Shown here piece after piece: positions 28,403 through 36,711 of a stretch of DNA of 64,000 bases. Below the pieces are notes generated by a model. The model worked only from the letters and a program-made list of their open reading frames with translations. It did not search any database and was not told the DNA's origin. The stretch spans positions 1-64,000 of the forward strand of contig DASRJE010000140.1 of NCBI GenBank assembly GCA_035649635.1. The letters are read 5' to 3'. Position numbers and translations under genes: made by a program. Positions within the stretch are counted from its first letter, which is position 1. Each line of letters starts with the position of its first letter. This DNA comes from Gp6-AA40 sp035649635. GTDB lineage: Bacteria > Acidobacteriota > Vicinamibacteria > Vicinamibacterales > UBA2999.

Positions 28403-28561
28403 CTAGCGGCTGGTACCAGCCCGTTGTGCGGCCCGAGAGGTGAATTCGTCACGGTTGCTGATCCGCACAACGGGTCGCCGCGCGAAGCGCGGCAAAAAGA
28501 TGCTGGCTGACTCACCAGTCATGCTGCCGCGGTATCAGGGCAGCGCTCCCTGGTTAGTCAG
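28403..28561 (+). repeat. Three-hairpin intergenic element, copy 1
   Basis: Stem 1: CCCGTTGTGCGG (28420-28431) pairs with CCGCACAACGGG (28463-28474) across a 31-base loop containing GTGAATTC and GTTG. Hairpin 2: GCCGCGCGAAGCGCGGC (28477-28493). Linker AAAAAGATGCTG. Stem 3: CTGACTCACCAG (28507-28518) pairs, with one mismatch, with CTGGTTAGTCAG (28550-28561). A 14-base palindrome GGCTGGTACCAGCC (28408-28421) precedes stem 1. The DegT stop codon lies in the loop of stem 3, so the right arm is coding. Confidence 0.8.
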
Positions 28562-29653
28562 GACGCCGGCTCGGAAGACGCTGGCAATCGACTCGACCTG
28601 TTCGTCGGTCAACTCGGGAAACATCGGCAGTGAGAGCACTTCAGTTGCGGCGCGTTCCGAGACCGGGAAATCACCGCGCGAGTATCCCAAGTCAGAGTAT
28701 GCAGGGTGCAGGTGAACAGGAATCGGATAGTGAACGCCCGTCTGCACTCCGGCTTCGGTCAAGGCCGCGCGCCATGCGTCGCGCTCGGGAACGCGCACGA
28801 CGTACTGGTGGTAGACGTGCCGAGAGCCAGGTCGTTCCGCCGGCACGTTGGCCGCTGTTCCGCGGAGCCGGCGCGTGTACTCCGCCGCCCTGCTTCGACG
28901 CGCCTCGGTCCAGGTTTCGAGATGTTTCAGTTTGACGCCCAGGACTGCTCCCTGCAGGCCGTCCATTCGATAGTTGAAGCCTCGATACTTGTGCTCGTAG
29001 CGGGTCTCCTCGCCCCACGCGCGCAGCAATCGTGCCTTCCCCGCCAGCGCCGGATCGTTCGTGACGATTGCGCCGCCCTCTCCATACGCGCCGAGATTCT
29101 TGCCGGGGTAAAAGCTGAAACAACCGAGCAATCCCATCGAACCACAACGGCGGCCCTTGTAGTCCGACCCGTGTGACTGGCAGGCATCCTCGATGACGAC
29201 GAGGCCGTGCCTGTTTGCCACTTCGCAGATCGCGTCCATGTCTGCCGGCTGTCCGTAGAGATGGACTGGAACGATAGCCTTCGTGCGAGGCGTGATCGCC
29301 CTCTCGATCTTGGCCGGATCCATCGTGAAGTGCGTTGGCTCGATGTCGACGAACACCGGCTTCGCCCCCGCGTACTCGATAGCAGCAGCGGTGGCGACGA
29401 AGGTGAACGGCACCGTGATGACCTCGTCACCGGGACCAATCCCGGCGGCAAGCAGCGACACGTGCAGCGCGCTCGTCCCGCTGTTTACGCCGATGGCTTC
29501 GGCTGTATGGCAAAAGGCGGCGAAGTCCTTCTCGAAGGACGACACTGCCGGGCCGAGGATGAACTGGGCGTTGTCGAGGACGCGCTGCATCGCCCGATCG
29601 ATCTCGGGCTTGAGCGCACGGTACTGTGCTTTCAGGTCGACGAGTGGGATCAC
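28535..29653 (-). CDS. DegT/DnrJ/EryC1 family PLP-dependent sugar aminotransferase
   Basis: A 372-residue fold-type I aminotransferase: start MIPLVDLKAQYRAL from a GTG with GGAAGAA upstream, GVNSGTSALHVSLLAAGIGPGDEV, IEDACQSHGSDYKGRRCG, and the PLP lysine in SFYPGKNLGAYGEGGAIV; RLDGLQ variant is RMDGLQGAVL. These enzymes put an amino group on a keto-sugar nucleotide (for example the WecE, VioA or ArnB roles). The last residues (VLTNQGALP) are read from the three-hairpin element that overlaps its 3' end. Confidence 0.93.
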   Translation of the reverse strand: MIPLVDLKAQYRALKPEIDRAMQRVLDNAQFILGPAVSSFEKDFAAFCHTAEAIGVNSGTSALHVSLLAAGIGPGDEVITVPFTFVATAAAIEYAGAKPVFVDIEPTHFTMDPAKIERAITPRTKAIVPVHLYGQPADMDAICEVANRHGLVVIEDACQSHGSDYKGRRCGSMGLLGCFSFYPGKNLGAYGEGGAIVTNDPALAGKARLLRAWGEETRYEHKYRGFNYRMDGLQGAVLGVKLKHLETWTEARRSRAAEYTRRLRGTAANVPAERPGSRHVYHQYVVRVPERDAWRAALTEAGVQTGVHYPIPVHLHPAYSDLGYSRGDFPVSERAATEVLSLPMFPELTDEQVESIASVFRAGVLTNQGALP

Positions 29654-29662
29654 AAATTCTTC

Positions 29663-29809
29663 CTAGCCGGCTTGACCGGCTGGATTACTGACACATGAGT
29701 CAAGGTTTCGTGGTCAAGCCGGCTCGCCCCGCCGGAGGCGGGGCAACAGACACTGTACTAGCGAGGCGGAGCCACATGCTCGTCGGTTGGAGGCGGAGCC
29801 TCGCTAGTA
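29663..29809 (+). repeat. Three-hairpin intergenic element, copy 2
   Basis: Stem 1: AGCCGGCTTGACC (29665-29677) pairs exactly with GGTCAAGCCGGCT (29712-29724) across 34 bases. Hairpin 2: GCCCCGCCGGAGGCGGGGC (29726-29744). Linker AACAGACACTG. Stem 3: TACTAGCGAGGC (29756-29767) pairs exactly with GCCTCGCTAGTA (29798-29809). The terminal CTAG provides the TAG stop of the upstream oxygenase gene. Confidence 0.85.
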
Positions 29810-30877
29810 CTCGGTGCCACGTTCCGAAACCCAGGAGGCCCGCTCCGGCCCTTCGAGGCTGTCGACTAGCTTCTGCCGCATGTCTTCTTCGACGCTGAAG
29901 TGGACCTGATAGAGGTATCGCTCTGTGTCAGGTGGTGCGTCGCTTGGAATTGACGCGCCGTGCGCGCCGGTCGAATTGAGGAACACGAGCGCGGTGTTGC
30001 GGTCGGCAGGAACGTCCTTGACCAGCTCGCACTCGGAGGGGTCGACCCAGAGCGGCGAGCTGTGCGTCACTTCGGGTTCGTTTCGCAGCCGGTAAATCTG
30101 CGTTCCATACGACTCGGTATCTTTCGGCCGTGGCAGGTAGACGAGGCACGTCAGGAAGGCCCATCGTGGATCGCGATGCGGTTTGATGACATATCCAGGC
30201 CTCCGCAGCATCAACCGTGAATTGGCGACGCGAAGCTCGATGCCGCCCTCGGCCATCGAACGCAGGTGCGGCCAGTGGGTACGCACGAAGTCATCTAATG
30301 CAGGGCGGAACTTTTCAGTCAGCGCCGGGAGCAACGTTTCTGTGACGACTGTCTCGAAAAAGATGCCCCACACGACGCGGCTGTATTCGGGCGCGAAGAC
30401 GAACGGCACCTGCAACTGATGCCTTTTTGCGTTTCTCTTGAAGAACACACTTGACGGCAGCGCCCCCACCAGTTCGTCGGCGGCATCGTCCGGCAGCAGG
30501 TTCTCAACCAGGACATGAGGGAACGGATCGAGCACGAGCGGGGCGCGCGCGACGGCCGCCGCGGCGTGGGCGGCGAGGCGATTGCCTCCGTTCAGCGACG
30601 CGCGCAGCGCCGGCATTCGGTCGGCATGGCGCGCATCCGTCTTGTACGAGGTGATGCACTGCTGAACCTCAGCGTGCAGCGCCGGAACAGACGCGAGGAC
30701 ATCTTCCTGGCGCTTCAACGTCTGGTCGAGTTGTTCGAGCTGGCGCGTGATGGCTCTCAACTGCCGCGCCATCTCTTTCTGATCATCTCGCAGTTTGTCC
30801 CCGAGGTCCTGAAGCCGGGAGACAGAGTCCGCCGCGCGTATGACTCGGAGCGGATTAAGACGTTCGAGTATGGACAT
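29804..30877 (-). CDS. Fe(II)/2-oxoglutarate oxygenase-like protein with N-terminal coiled coil
   Basis: A 357-residue protein. Residues about 15-75 are a heptad-rich coiled coil (DKLRDDQKEMARQLRA, ITRQLEQLDQTLKRQED). The C-terminal half is a double-stranded beta-helix oxygenase: PHRDPRW gives the HxD iron ligands, GAHGASIP the distal histidine, and ERYLYQVHF the arginine for 2-oxoglutarate. The substrate is probably a sugar or glycan end, judging from context. Its stop codon is inside copy 2 of the three-hairpin element and copy 3 lies just upstream of its start. Confidence 0.75.
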   Translation of the reverse strand: MSILERLNPLRVIRAADSVSRLQDLGDKLRDDQKEMARQLRAITRQLEQLDQTLKRQEDVLASVPALHAEVQQCITSYKTDARHADRMPALRASLNGGNRLAAHAAAAVARAPLVLDPFPHVLVENLLPDDAADELVGALPSSVFFKRNAKRHQLQVPFVFAPEYSRVVWGIFFETVVTETLLPALTEKFRPALDDFVRTHWPHLRSMAEGGIELRVANSRLMLRRPGYVIKPHRDPRWAFLTCLVYLPRPKDTESYGTQIYRLRNEPEVTHSSPLWVDPSECELVKDVPADRNTALVFLNSTGAHGASIPSDAPPDTERYLYQVHFSVEEDMRQKLVDSLEGPERASWVSERGTEY

Positions 30878-30882
30878 TCGCT

Positions 30883-31023
30883 GGACCGCTATGCGGCTCC
30901 GTTTGTGAATCTCATGCTAGTTGTTCCTACCGCATAGCGGTCCGGCGCGCGCAGCGCGCCACGAAAACACTGTTGAACCAGCCAGGCCGCAAAGTATTCA
31001 GCGCAGAGCCGTGGCTGGTTCAA
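30883..31023 (+). repeat. Three-hairpin intergenic element, copy 3
   Basis: Stem 1: GGACCGCTATGCGG (30883-30896) pairs exactly with CCGCATAGCGGTCC (30930-30943) across 33 bases that include GTGAATC and GTTG as in copy 1. Hairpin 2: GGCGCGCGCAGCGCGCC (30944-30960). Linker ACGAAAACACTG. Stem 3: TTGAACCAGCCA (30973-30984) pairs exactly with TGGCTGGTTCAA (31012-31023); its loop (GCCGC..GTAT.CAG) is like that of copy 1 and carries the stop codon of the membrane protein gene. Confidence 0.85.
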
Positions 31024-32953
31024 AGCACGGCCAATGGTGTTCCCCATATGGCCGCAGAACGGATTCGTTTCGCTTGAGGAGAATGATGTAACGGACGCCC
31101 TCTTCTTCGATCGAGTCCACCGGCTCGTACGCGCGTTCGACGTAATCGACCACGCCCGGATACATCTCACGCGTGAACGCTTCGAGACTACCCGTCGCAA
31201 ATACAACAGGCGGCGAGAACCGTTGGATTTTTTCCAGCGCCAGATGCTCTTCGACCGGCAGCTTTTCGTATCCGGCATCGAAGAACAGATGCCGAGACGC
31301 CATGAGTTGGTCTGAATAGTAGTAGATCTCTGGCGCGGCCCACAGAACGAGCAACCGTCTCGACCGCGGGACACACTCGGCTGCGTAGCGCGCCAGTCGA
31401 ATCTGTACCGGCGCGTCGCGCTCCTCCCAGTACTTCAAGGGCGGCTGCGCCGTCAGCCGCGCCTGCACGTCGGTCCACGCGCCACGCGCCCGCTGCATGG
31501 AGTTCCAATCGCCGGCCAGGTAGCCGACGCGGTCGCCAAACTGCCCCGCCACCGCCACACTCTTGACGACCAGCAGCACGAGCACCACCGTGACGCCGCG
31601 AATCAGCCATCGTCTCACAAGGCCTGAAGCGACGGAGGCGCGCCAGAACCCAGCCACGCAACAGCCAAACAGGATCGCCGGAATGACGACGTTGTCGACC
31701 GCGCGAACGTCGTACGGTGAGCGCATCAGGCCGAGAGCCGTCGTGATGCCAACAAGGGCAAACAGTGCCAGGCGCCAACCGGTGACCGGTTCCGCCAGAT
31801 AGCTCGGTAGCCAGAGGGCCGTGAGCAAGACGAGCAGCGGCAACGCGTAGAACAACGCCGCGGCCGCATTACTCGCGCGCGTCTGTTCATCGACGCCGGG
31901 CAGGATTCTGAACCGCAGCCACCAATGCGAGAACCTCTGTCGCTCCCACGTGGGCCAGGTGTCCGGCAGCAGCGCCGATTGACCTCGATCGATCCCGGAC
32001 GTGTCCTCGACGATCGGCTCATTGATCAGGGCTCGAATGGCGGGAGGTGAAAAATCCAGCAATCGAGCTACCTGCACGTGAGGTCCATCGCTCGCAACCG
32101 GCACCACGCGGTGACGCGTGAAAATCGCCTGGCGCGACTCTGGAGTGCTGTCTACCGTCCAGCGCAGGCTGACAAGCGGCGCAAACTCCTCCGCCCCATC
32201 CAGCCGGACGAGATCGGTGAAGCGCCCGATAGGCCATCGCGGCCAGGAATGCGTGTCCGTGTGCTGAGCGTCCATGACCGCACGCGTGCTCTGCATGACC
32301 GAACCAAACCCGACAGTCGCAGCGATCATCGCGAAGACGGGAGTCACGAGGACGAGGGCGATGGCGCCGGCCTGACAGACGCGTACAACAGTGGTCCTGC
32401 TGATGCCATGGGCTGCCAGCACGGCCAGCACCAGGATGCCGGCCACGTACACGCCGTGATCTCCGCGCCAGTAGAACGCGGCCGCCACCCATGCACCGAA
32501 CGCGAGGATCTTTCGAACGCTGGGCTCACGGACATACCACCACCACAGCGCGGCCGCGACGGCGTACACGATGACCTTGGGGTACGAGTAGCCGCGAGGT
32601 CCGGCGACGATCAAGAGAACTGCCGACAGCGCCGCCGCGATCGTGGAGCCCGTCAGCTCGTGAACCAGCCGGAACACGAGATACGTGCTCACAGCGAGCA
32701 TCACGCCGACGACAACTGCTTCCGCGAGAAGCCGGTGACCGAAGATCAACTGACCCGCCGCGCTGATTCCGTAACTCAGCCACGTTCCCAGATCAAAGAA
32801 ATCTCGAACCGGCCAGTCACCGGCGAGGATCTGCCGTGCGAGCACGACGTGAAGAAAATCATCGTTGGTCGGTGAACTTGCGATTACCGCTTGCAGCACG
32901 CCGGCCACCGCGGCCAACCCAATCCCAACAGCGGCCGCCTTCAGCGACGCCAC
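30998..32953 (-). CDS. Multi-membrane GT-C-like protein with a VEDTSGIDR loop domain
   Basis: A 651-residue integral membrane protein with about 11 membrane segments. Early acidic motif NDDFLHVVLARQILAGDWPVRDF and later YPK and RGDHG are placed as in GT-C mannosyl/arabinosyl transferases (acidic residues in the first extracytoplasmic loop), so lipid-linked sugar transfer is likely. Residues about 262-325 form an extra soluble loop ending PIVEDTSGIDRG that is shared with 59558-61240 and 61275-63233. The protein at 61275-63233 is a paralogue along its whole length. Donor and acceptor are unknown. Confidence 0.75.
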   Translation of the reverse strand: MASLKAAAVGIGLAAVAGVLQAVIASSPTNDDFLHVVLARQILAGDWPVRDFFDLGTWLSYGISAAGQLIFGHRLLAEAVVVGVMLAVSTYLVFRLVHELTGSTIAAALSAVLLIVAGPRGYSYPKVIVYAVAAALWWWYVREPSVRKILAFGAWVAAAFYWRGDHGVYVAGILVLAVLAAHGISRTTVVRVCQAGAIALVLVTPVFAMIAATVGFGSVMQSTRAVMDAQHTDTHSWPRWPIGRFTDLVRLDGAEEFAPLVSLRWTVDSTPESRQAIFTRHRVVPVASDGPHVQVARLLDFSPPAIRALINEPIVEDTSGIDRGQSALLPDTWPTWERQRFSHWWLRFRILPGVDEQTRASNAAAALFYALPLLVLLTALWLPSYLAEPVTGWRLALFALVGITTALGLMRSPYDVRAVDNVVIPAILFGCCVAGFWRASVASGLVRRWLIRGVTVVLVLLVVKSVAVAGQFGDRVGYLAGDWNSMQRARGAWTDVQARLTAQPPLKYWEERDAPVQIRLARYAAECVPRSRRLLVLWAAPEIYYYSDQLMASRHLFFDAGYEKLPVEEHLALEKIQRFSPPVVFATGSLEAFTREMYPGVVDYVERAYEPVDSIEEEGVRYIILLKRNESVLRPYGEHHWPCFEPATALR

Positions 32954-32958
32954 GGAAT

Positions 32959-34395
32959 TTACCTCGCGGAAAACCAGCGCCGCACGGTTGAGGGCCGTGC
33001 GGGCGCAAGGTTGCAGATCGCCTCAGCGAGGATGGGCGTAGCAGGTTGGTCCCAGCCGTGTGGCCGGATGAACCGTTCCACGGCCTGACGAATGCCGTCG
33101 ACGTCGACGGCACCCCGTAGCGCACCCGCCAGATGGTCCATGTGCTCGTCGAGATCGCGAGCCATCTCGACGAAGCCGCCCTGCTCTTTGAGCAGGTAGT
33201 GGAAGTGCAGCGTGCCCTGTTGGCCGTGTTCGAATCCCTCCGCCAGCAGCGTGAACACGGGCTTCCCGAGAATGCCCGCCTCGATTTGCGCGCTCGTGTT
33301 CAGTCCAACGACGGCCGCGCTGTGATGCAGAGCGTCGTAGAGTGACTGATCGGCGTTGAGGATGCGCGACATCGCGACGGCAACACGACTGAATCTGGCG
33401 ACGTCCACGTCGGCCCATTGACGCACCGATCGAGGGTGAGGCCGAATCAAGATGTTGCACGAAGCCAGTCGATCGTCGCGCCTGATCGTCTCGATCCACT
33501 TCTCGACGAACGCGACCTCGTGCCCGGCGACGAACTCGGACGAACACAGATACGTGACAATGGGCGCCGATCGATCGAAGGAGAATTTGCGGCAGTACTC
33601 GTCGCGTTCGACCGAGGGCGTGAGCGCGATGAACAAATCGAAACGCGGAGCACCGGTAATCACCACTCTTTCGGCGGGAATCCCGTAGTACTCGGTCGCC
33701 TCGCGCTTCTGCACGGCGTTCCAGACGAACACGCAGTCGGGATCCACGTGCACAATTCCTTTGGTCGTCAGGTTGTCCCAACTGAAGACCGGAAACCCGA
33801 CCGGGATCCCGAGCGCTCGAGCGCTTTTTACCCAATCAGCCTGTTCCGAGCCAAAGCGGACGAGCGGGCTGACGAGGACGACGTCAGGCCGCTCGTCCTG
33901 AAGGAATCGTTCGCGCCCTGGATCGCTCGGAATTGCTTTCTCGATGAGCGCCGCCAGCTTCTTCAGCCGGCTCGATGCCTGCTCGCCCAGCGCCGGCCGC
34001 AGGCCGCCGAAGTCGCCGTCCACGATCTTCGTGCCACAGCTTGGGCAGCGAGCGGATAGGTGCCGGCTTCGCTCGCCAGTCAGCGTCTGTGCAAGCGTCC
34101 TGAACGCGCGGTCCCGGAGCTTCTCCGACTCGAAGAACGGGCTTTCCAGGTAGTGACCACAATCAACGATCGTCCTGAAGTCAGTCGCCGCGTCTTTCCA
34201 TTCGTCCTCTCGGACCTCCGGGCACGTTCGACAGGTCACGCGCGGATGCGACCGCACTGCTTCGGGAAGCGGCCAGTCGTTGGATCGTCCCGGCGTCGCG
34301 ATCGTGATGTCGTGACCGTCGTTGGCCAACGCCAGCACGACGCTGTCGAAGTGCCGCAGGACGTTAGTGCGAGGAAGTTGGAATAGGAGACGCAT
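32959..34395 (-). CDS. Family A surface-carbohydrate protein, copy A1, with CxxC pairs
   Basis: A 478-residue GT-B-like protein (MRLLFQLPRTNVLRHFDSVVLAL). It shares with four other proteins here the blocks RPDVVLVSPLV, SARALGIPVGFPVFSWDNLTTKG, VFVWN, VITGAPRFD, YLCSSEFVA, ILIRPHP, HHSAAVVGLNTSAQIEAGILG and GTLHFHYLL. The layout (helical N-domain, then a UDP/CDP-sugar-like C-domain) recalls DUF354 and glycerophosphotransferase-type GT-B enzymes. Only this copy carries CRTCPE and ARCPSCGTK, a possible zinc ribbon. The ATG at 34395 matches the paralogues; it overlaps the upstream paralogue's end by 32 bases. Confidence 0.7.
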   Translation of the reverse strand: MRLLFQLPRTNVLRHFDSVVLALANDGHDITIATPGRSNDWPLPEAVRSHPRVTCRTCPEVREDEWKDAATDFRTIVDCGHYLESPFFESEKLRDRAFRTLAQTLTGERSRHLSARCPSCGTKIVDGDFGGLRPALGEQASSRLKKLAALIEKAIPSDPGRERFLQDERPDVVLVSPLVRFGSEQADWVKSARALGIPVGFPVFSWDNLTTKGIVHVDPDCVFVWNAVQKREATEYYGIPAERVVITGAPRFDLFIALTPSVERDEYCRKFSFDRSAPIVTYLCSSEFVAGHEVAFVEKWIETIRRDDRLASCNILIRPHPRSVRQWADVDVARFSRVAVAMSRILNADQSLYDALHHSAAVVGLNTSAQIEAGILGKPVFTLLAEGFEHGQQGTLHFHYLLKEQGGFVEMARDLDEHMDHLAGALRGAVDVDGIRQAVERFIRPHGWDQPATPILAEAICNLAPARPSTVRRWFSAR

Positions 34396-35824
34396 GAAGG
34401 CCGGTTGCCTGACGCGAGTTCGCCGCGAGTGCTTCGATGGCATCGGCAACGATTGGGGCCACTGCGACGTTCAAGCCTCGCGGTCGAACGAACCGCTCGA
34501 CGAACGCCGTGATCTGCGAACGATCGTATCGACCCGCCAGTGCGGCCGACAGTTGAGCGCGATGCTCGTCGAAATCGGCCGCCCGCTCGACGTGTCCGCC
34601 CTGCGAGCGAAGGAGATAGTGAAAGTGAAGTGTGCCTTCTTGTCCGCGAGCGTTGCGGTCGACGATGGTGAACACCGGCCGGCCGACGATGGCGGCTTCG
34701 ATTTCTGCGCTCGTGTTGAGCCCGACGACTCCGGCGCTGTGATACACGGTGTCAAAGAGGATGGCGTCGGCGTTCTGCATCGGCGAATTCATCACGATCG
34801 TTCGCTCATCCGCAAACGGCCTGGACACTGTCGCTTTCTCACCAATGCGTGGCCACCTCAGGTCGAATGCGTCTGGCCCGTGCCAACCTTTGCCGCCGGC
34901 CGGGTGGGGGCGGATGATGAGGTTGCTGCCAGACAGCATCGGGTCGGGACTCCGTCGCAACTCGGAAATCCATTGAGCCACGAACGTCTGCTCAGCGGCT
35001 GCCACGAATTTCGACGAACAGAGATACGTGATGATCGGCCGCGTCATATCGAGACGGCCCATCCGGCAAAAGTCCTCGTGGGTCGTCGACGGCTTCATCT
35101 CGAAGAACTCGTCGAAACGTGGCGCGCCAGTCACGACGAGACGGTCGGTTGGACACTTGTGCAGCTTGACGGCCTCACGCGCCTGGATGTCGTTCCAGAC
35201 GAACACCCGGTCGGGCATCTCGTGAATCAGTCCCTTGTTACTGAGATTGTCCCAACTGAAGACGAGCAGCCCCGAAGGGATCCCGAGCGCTCGCGCGCTC
35301 TTCACGAAATCGGCCTGTGTGAATCCGATGCCGACCATCGGCGACAGCACGATCGCATCCGGGCGCTGTGCGGCGACGAACGCCTCGATATCGGGGTCGC
35401 ATGGAATGGCGGTCTCGAGTTTGGCCAGGAGGGCGTCGATACGCTTCTGTTCTGGCTTGGGCATACGGAGCAGCAACTCACTCCATTCCGGGCCCATGGA
35501 CTCCGCGCGATCGGAGACCGCTCCCACCATCTTCTCGAACGCGCGATGGCGCAACAGGCCGGCTGAGGCGTAGCGAGGATGCAGGTAGCGGATGTAGTCG
35601 CGCGTGCGTCGCAGCATCGCCGCGGCTGCTGTCCAGTCGTCGCCCCGGTTGCGCGCCGCCGCAGTCGACGTAATGCGCGGGTGTTTCGCCAGCACCGCGG
35701 GCACGTCGAGCTCATCATCCTGGGAGGCGAGGCAGATCTCGTGCCCGCGATCGGCCAGTATCTTCACGGCCCGGTCGAAATGGCGAACGTGCGCCATCCG
35801 GTTCAGAACGAAGAGCAGTCGCAT
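34364..35824 (-). CDS. Family A surface-carbohydrate protein, copy A2
   Basis: A 486-residue paralogue of A1: MRLLFVLNRMAHVRHFDRAVKIL, RPDAIVLSPMVGIG, SARALGIPSGLLVFSWDNLSNKG, VFVWND, VVTGAPRFDEFFE, YLCSSKFVA, LIIRPHPAG, YHSAGVVGLNTSAEIEAAIVG, EGTLHFHYLLRSQGG. The ATG at 35824 is chosen over one 13 codons upstream because the extra residues (GVGRWKLG) are translated repeat. Back-to-back A1 and A2 genes suggest duplication followed by divergence to transfer different residues of the same glycan. Confidence 0.72.
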   Translation of the reverse strand: MRLLFVLNRMAHVRHFDRAVKILADRGHEICLASQDDELDVPAVLAKHPRITSTAAARNRGDDWTAAAAMLRRTRDYIRYLHPRYASAGLLRHRAFEKMVGAVSDRAESMGPEWSELLLRMPKPEQKRIDALLAKLETAIPCDPDIEAFVAAQRPDAIVLSPMVGIGFTQADFVKSARALGIPSGLLVFSWDNLSNKGLIHEMPDRVFVWNDIQAREAVKLHKCPTDRLVVTGAPRFDEFFEMKPSTTHEDFCRMGRLDMTRPIITYLCSSKFVAAAEQTFVAQWISELRRSPDPMLSGSNLIIRPHPAGGKGWHGPDAFDLRWPRIGEKATVSRPFADERTIVMNSPMQNADAILFDTVYHSAGVVGLNTSAEIEAAIVGRPVFTIVDRNARGQEGTLHFHYLLRSQGGHVERAADFDEHRAQLSAALAGRYDRSQITAFVERFVRPRGLNVAVAPIVADAIEALAANSRQATGLHASPIPTSSH

Positions 35825-35835
35825 TGTGTAGCTGT

Positions 35836-35893
35836 CTCCCAACTTCCAACGCCCAACTCCCAAGCCTTGGGAATTGGAATTTGGGAGTTAACT
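35836..35893. repeat. CCCAACTTCCAACGCCCAACTCCCAA inverted repeat between SDR and A2 genes
   Basis: Left units CCCAACTTCCAAC and CCCAACTCCCAA face right units TTGGGAATTGGAATTTGGGAG. Third member of the family seen at 6986-7071 and 27391-27439. It lies upstream of the A2 start and just after the SDR stop. Confidence 0.65.
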
Positions 35894-35898
35894 CAGAC

Positions 35899-36711
35899 TC
35901 ACCATGCGGTGAAACCGCCGTCGATTCTCAATTCGGTGCCGGTGACGTAAGCGGATGCGTCTGACGCCAGGAATTGCAATGGACCGATCAGATCCTGGTA
36001 GACGGCCATGCGGCCGAGCGGTACGCGATCGCAGAACTTCCGCTTGAAGTTCTCGTCCTGCGCCCCGAGCACGCCACCGGGCGACAGCGTGTTGACGCGC
36101 ACGCCGTGCGGTCCCCACGCGGTTGCGAGGTACTTCGTGAGATTGACGACCGCCGCTTTCGACGCGCCATACGCCGGCGGCTTGATGAAGGGAGGATCGC
36201 TCTCGATGTGGTCGTAGAATCGTGGATCGGGCGACACCGACGCGTACAGCGATCCGATGTTGATCACCGATCCGCGGCGAGCCTTCACCATATCGGTGCC
36301 GAAAATCTGCGCGACCTGAAACAGGCCCAGCGTGTTGACCTCGAAAATGCGGCGGTTGACGTCGAACGGGATCTCGTCGAGGCGATAACCACCGCCTGAT
36401 GACGACGGGGGCTGATCGACGCCGGCGTTGTTGACGAGCACATGCGGTACGCCAAAGTCCGAAACGACGCACTCACGGGCCGCCGCGAGCGCCTGGCGAT
36501 CGGTGACGCTGGCAGCAATCAGCGTGAGCCTGCCGTCACCGTAACTTGCCTGCAGCCGGCCGAAGGCGGCATTCGGTGTCGCCGGTGGCAAATCGAGGCC
36601 GACGACCGTGGCGCCAGCCTCGAGCAGCCCTTCAGCCCATACCGGCCCAAGATTGCCAAGCACGCCGGTGACAACCGCCACGCGGCCCTCGAGCCCGAAG
36701 CGACCGCTCAC
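35899..36711 (-). CDS. Short-chain dehydrogenase/reductase linked to NeuB (PtmA-like)
   Basis: A 270-residue classical SDR: cofactor loop VAVVTGVLGNLGPVWAEGL, VLVNNAGVDQPP, INIGSLYAS, and the catalytic YGASK, ending GTELRIDGGFTAW. Its ATG overlaps the NeuB stop (ATGA 36708-36711), so the two are translated together. SDRs of this kind (PtmA type) are found beside nonulosonic-acid synthases in flagellin-glycosylation and capsule loci; their exact reaction is not settled. Confidence 0.88.
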   Translation of the reverse strand: MSGRFGLEGRVAVVTGVLGNLGPVWAEGLLEAGATVVGLDLPPATPNAAFGRLQASYGDGRLTLIAASVTDRQALAAARECVVSDFGVPHVLVNNAGVDQPPSSSGGGYRLDEIPFDVNRRIFEVNTLGLFQVAQIFGTDMVKARRGSVINIGSLYASVSPDPRFYDHIESDPPFIKPPAYGASKAAVVNLTKYLATAWGPHGVRVNTLSPGGVLGAQDENFKRKFCDRVPLGRMAVYQDLIGPLQFLASDASAYVTGTELRIDGGFTAW

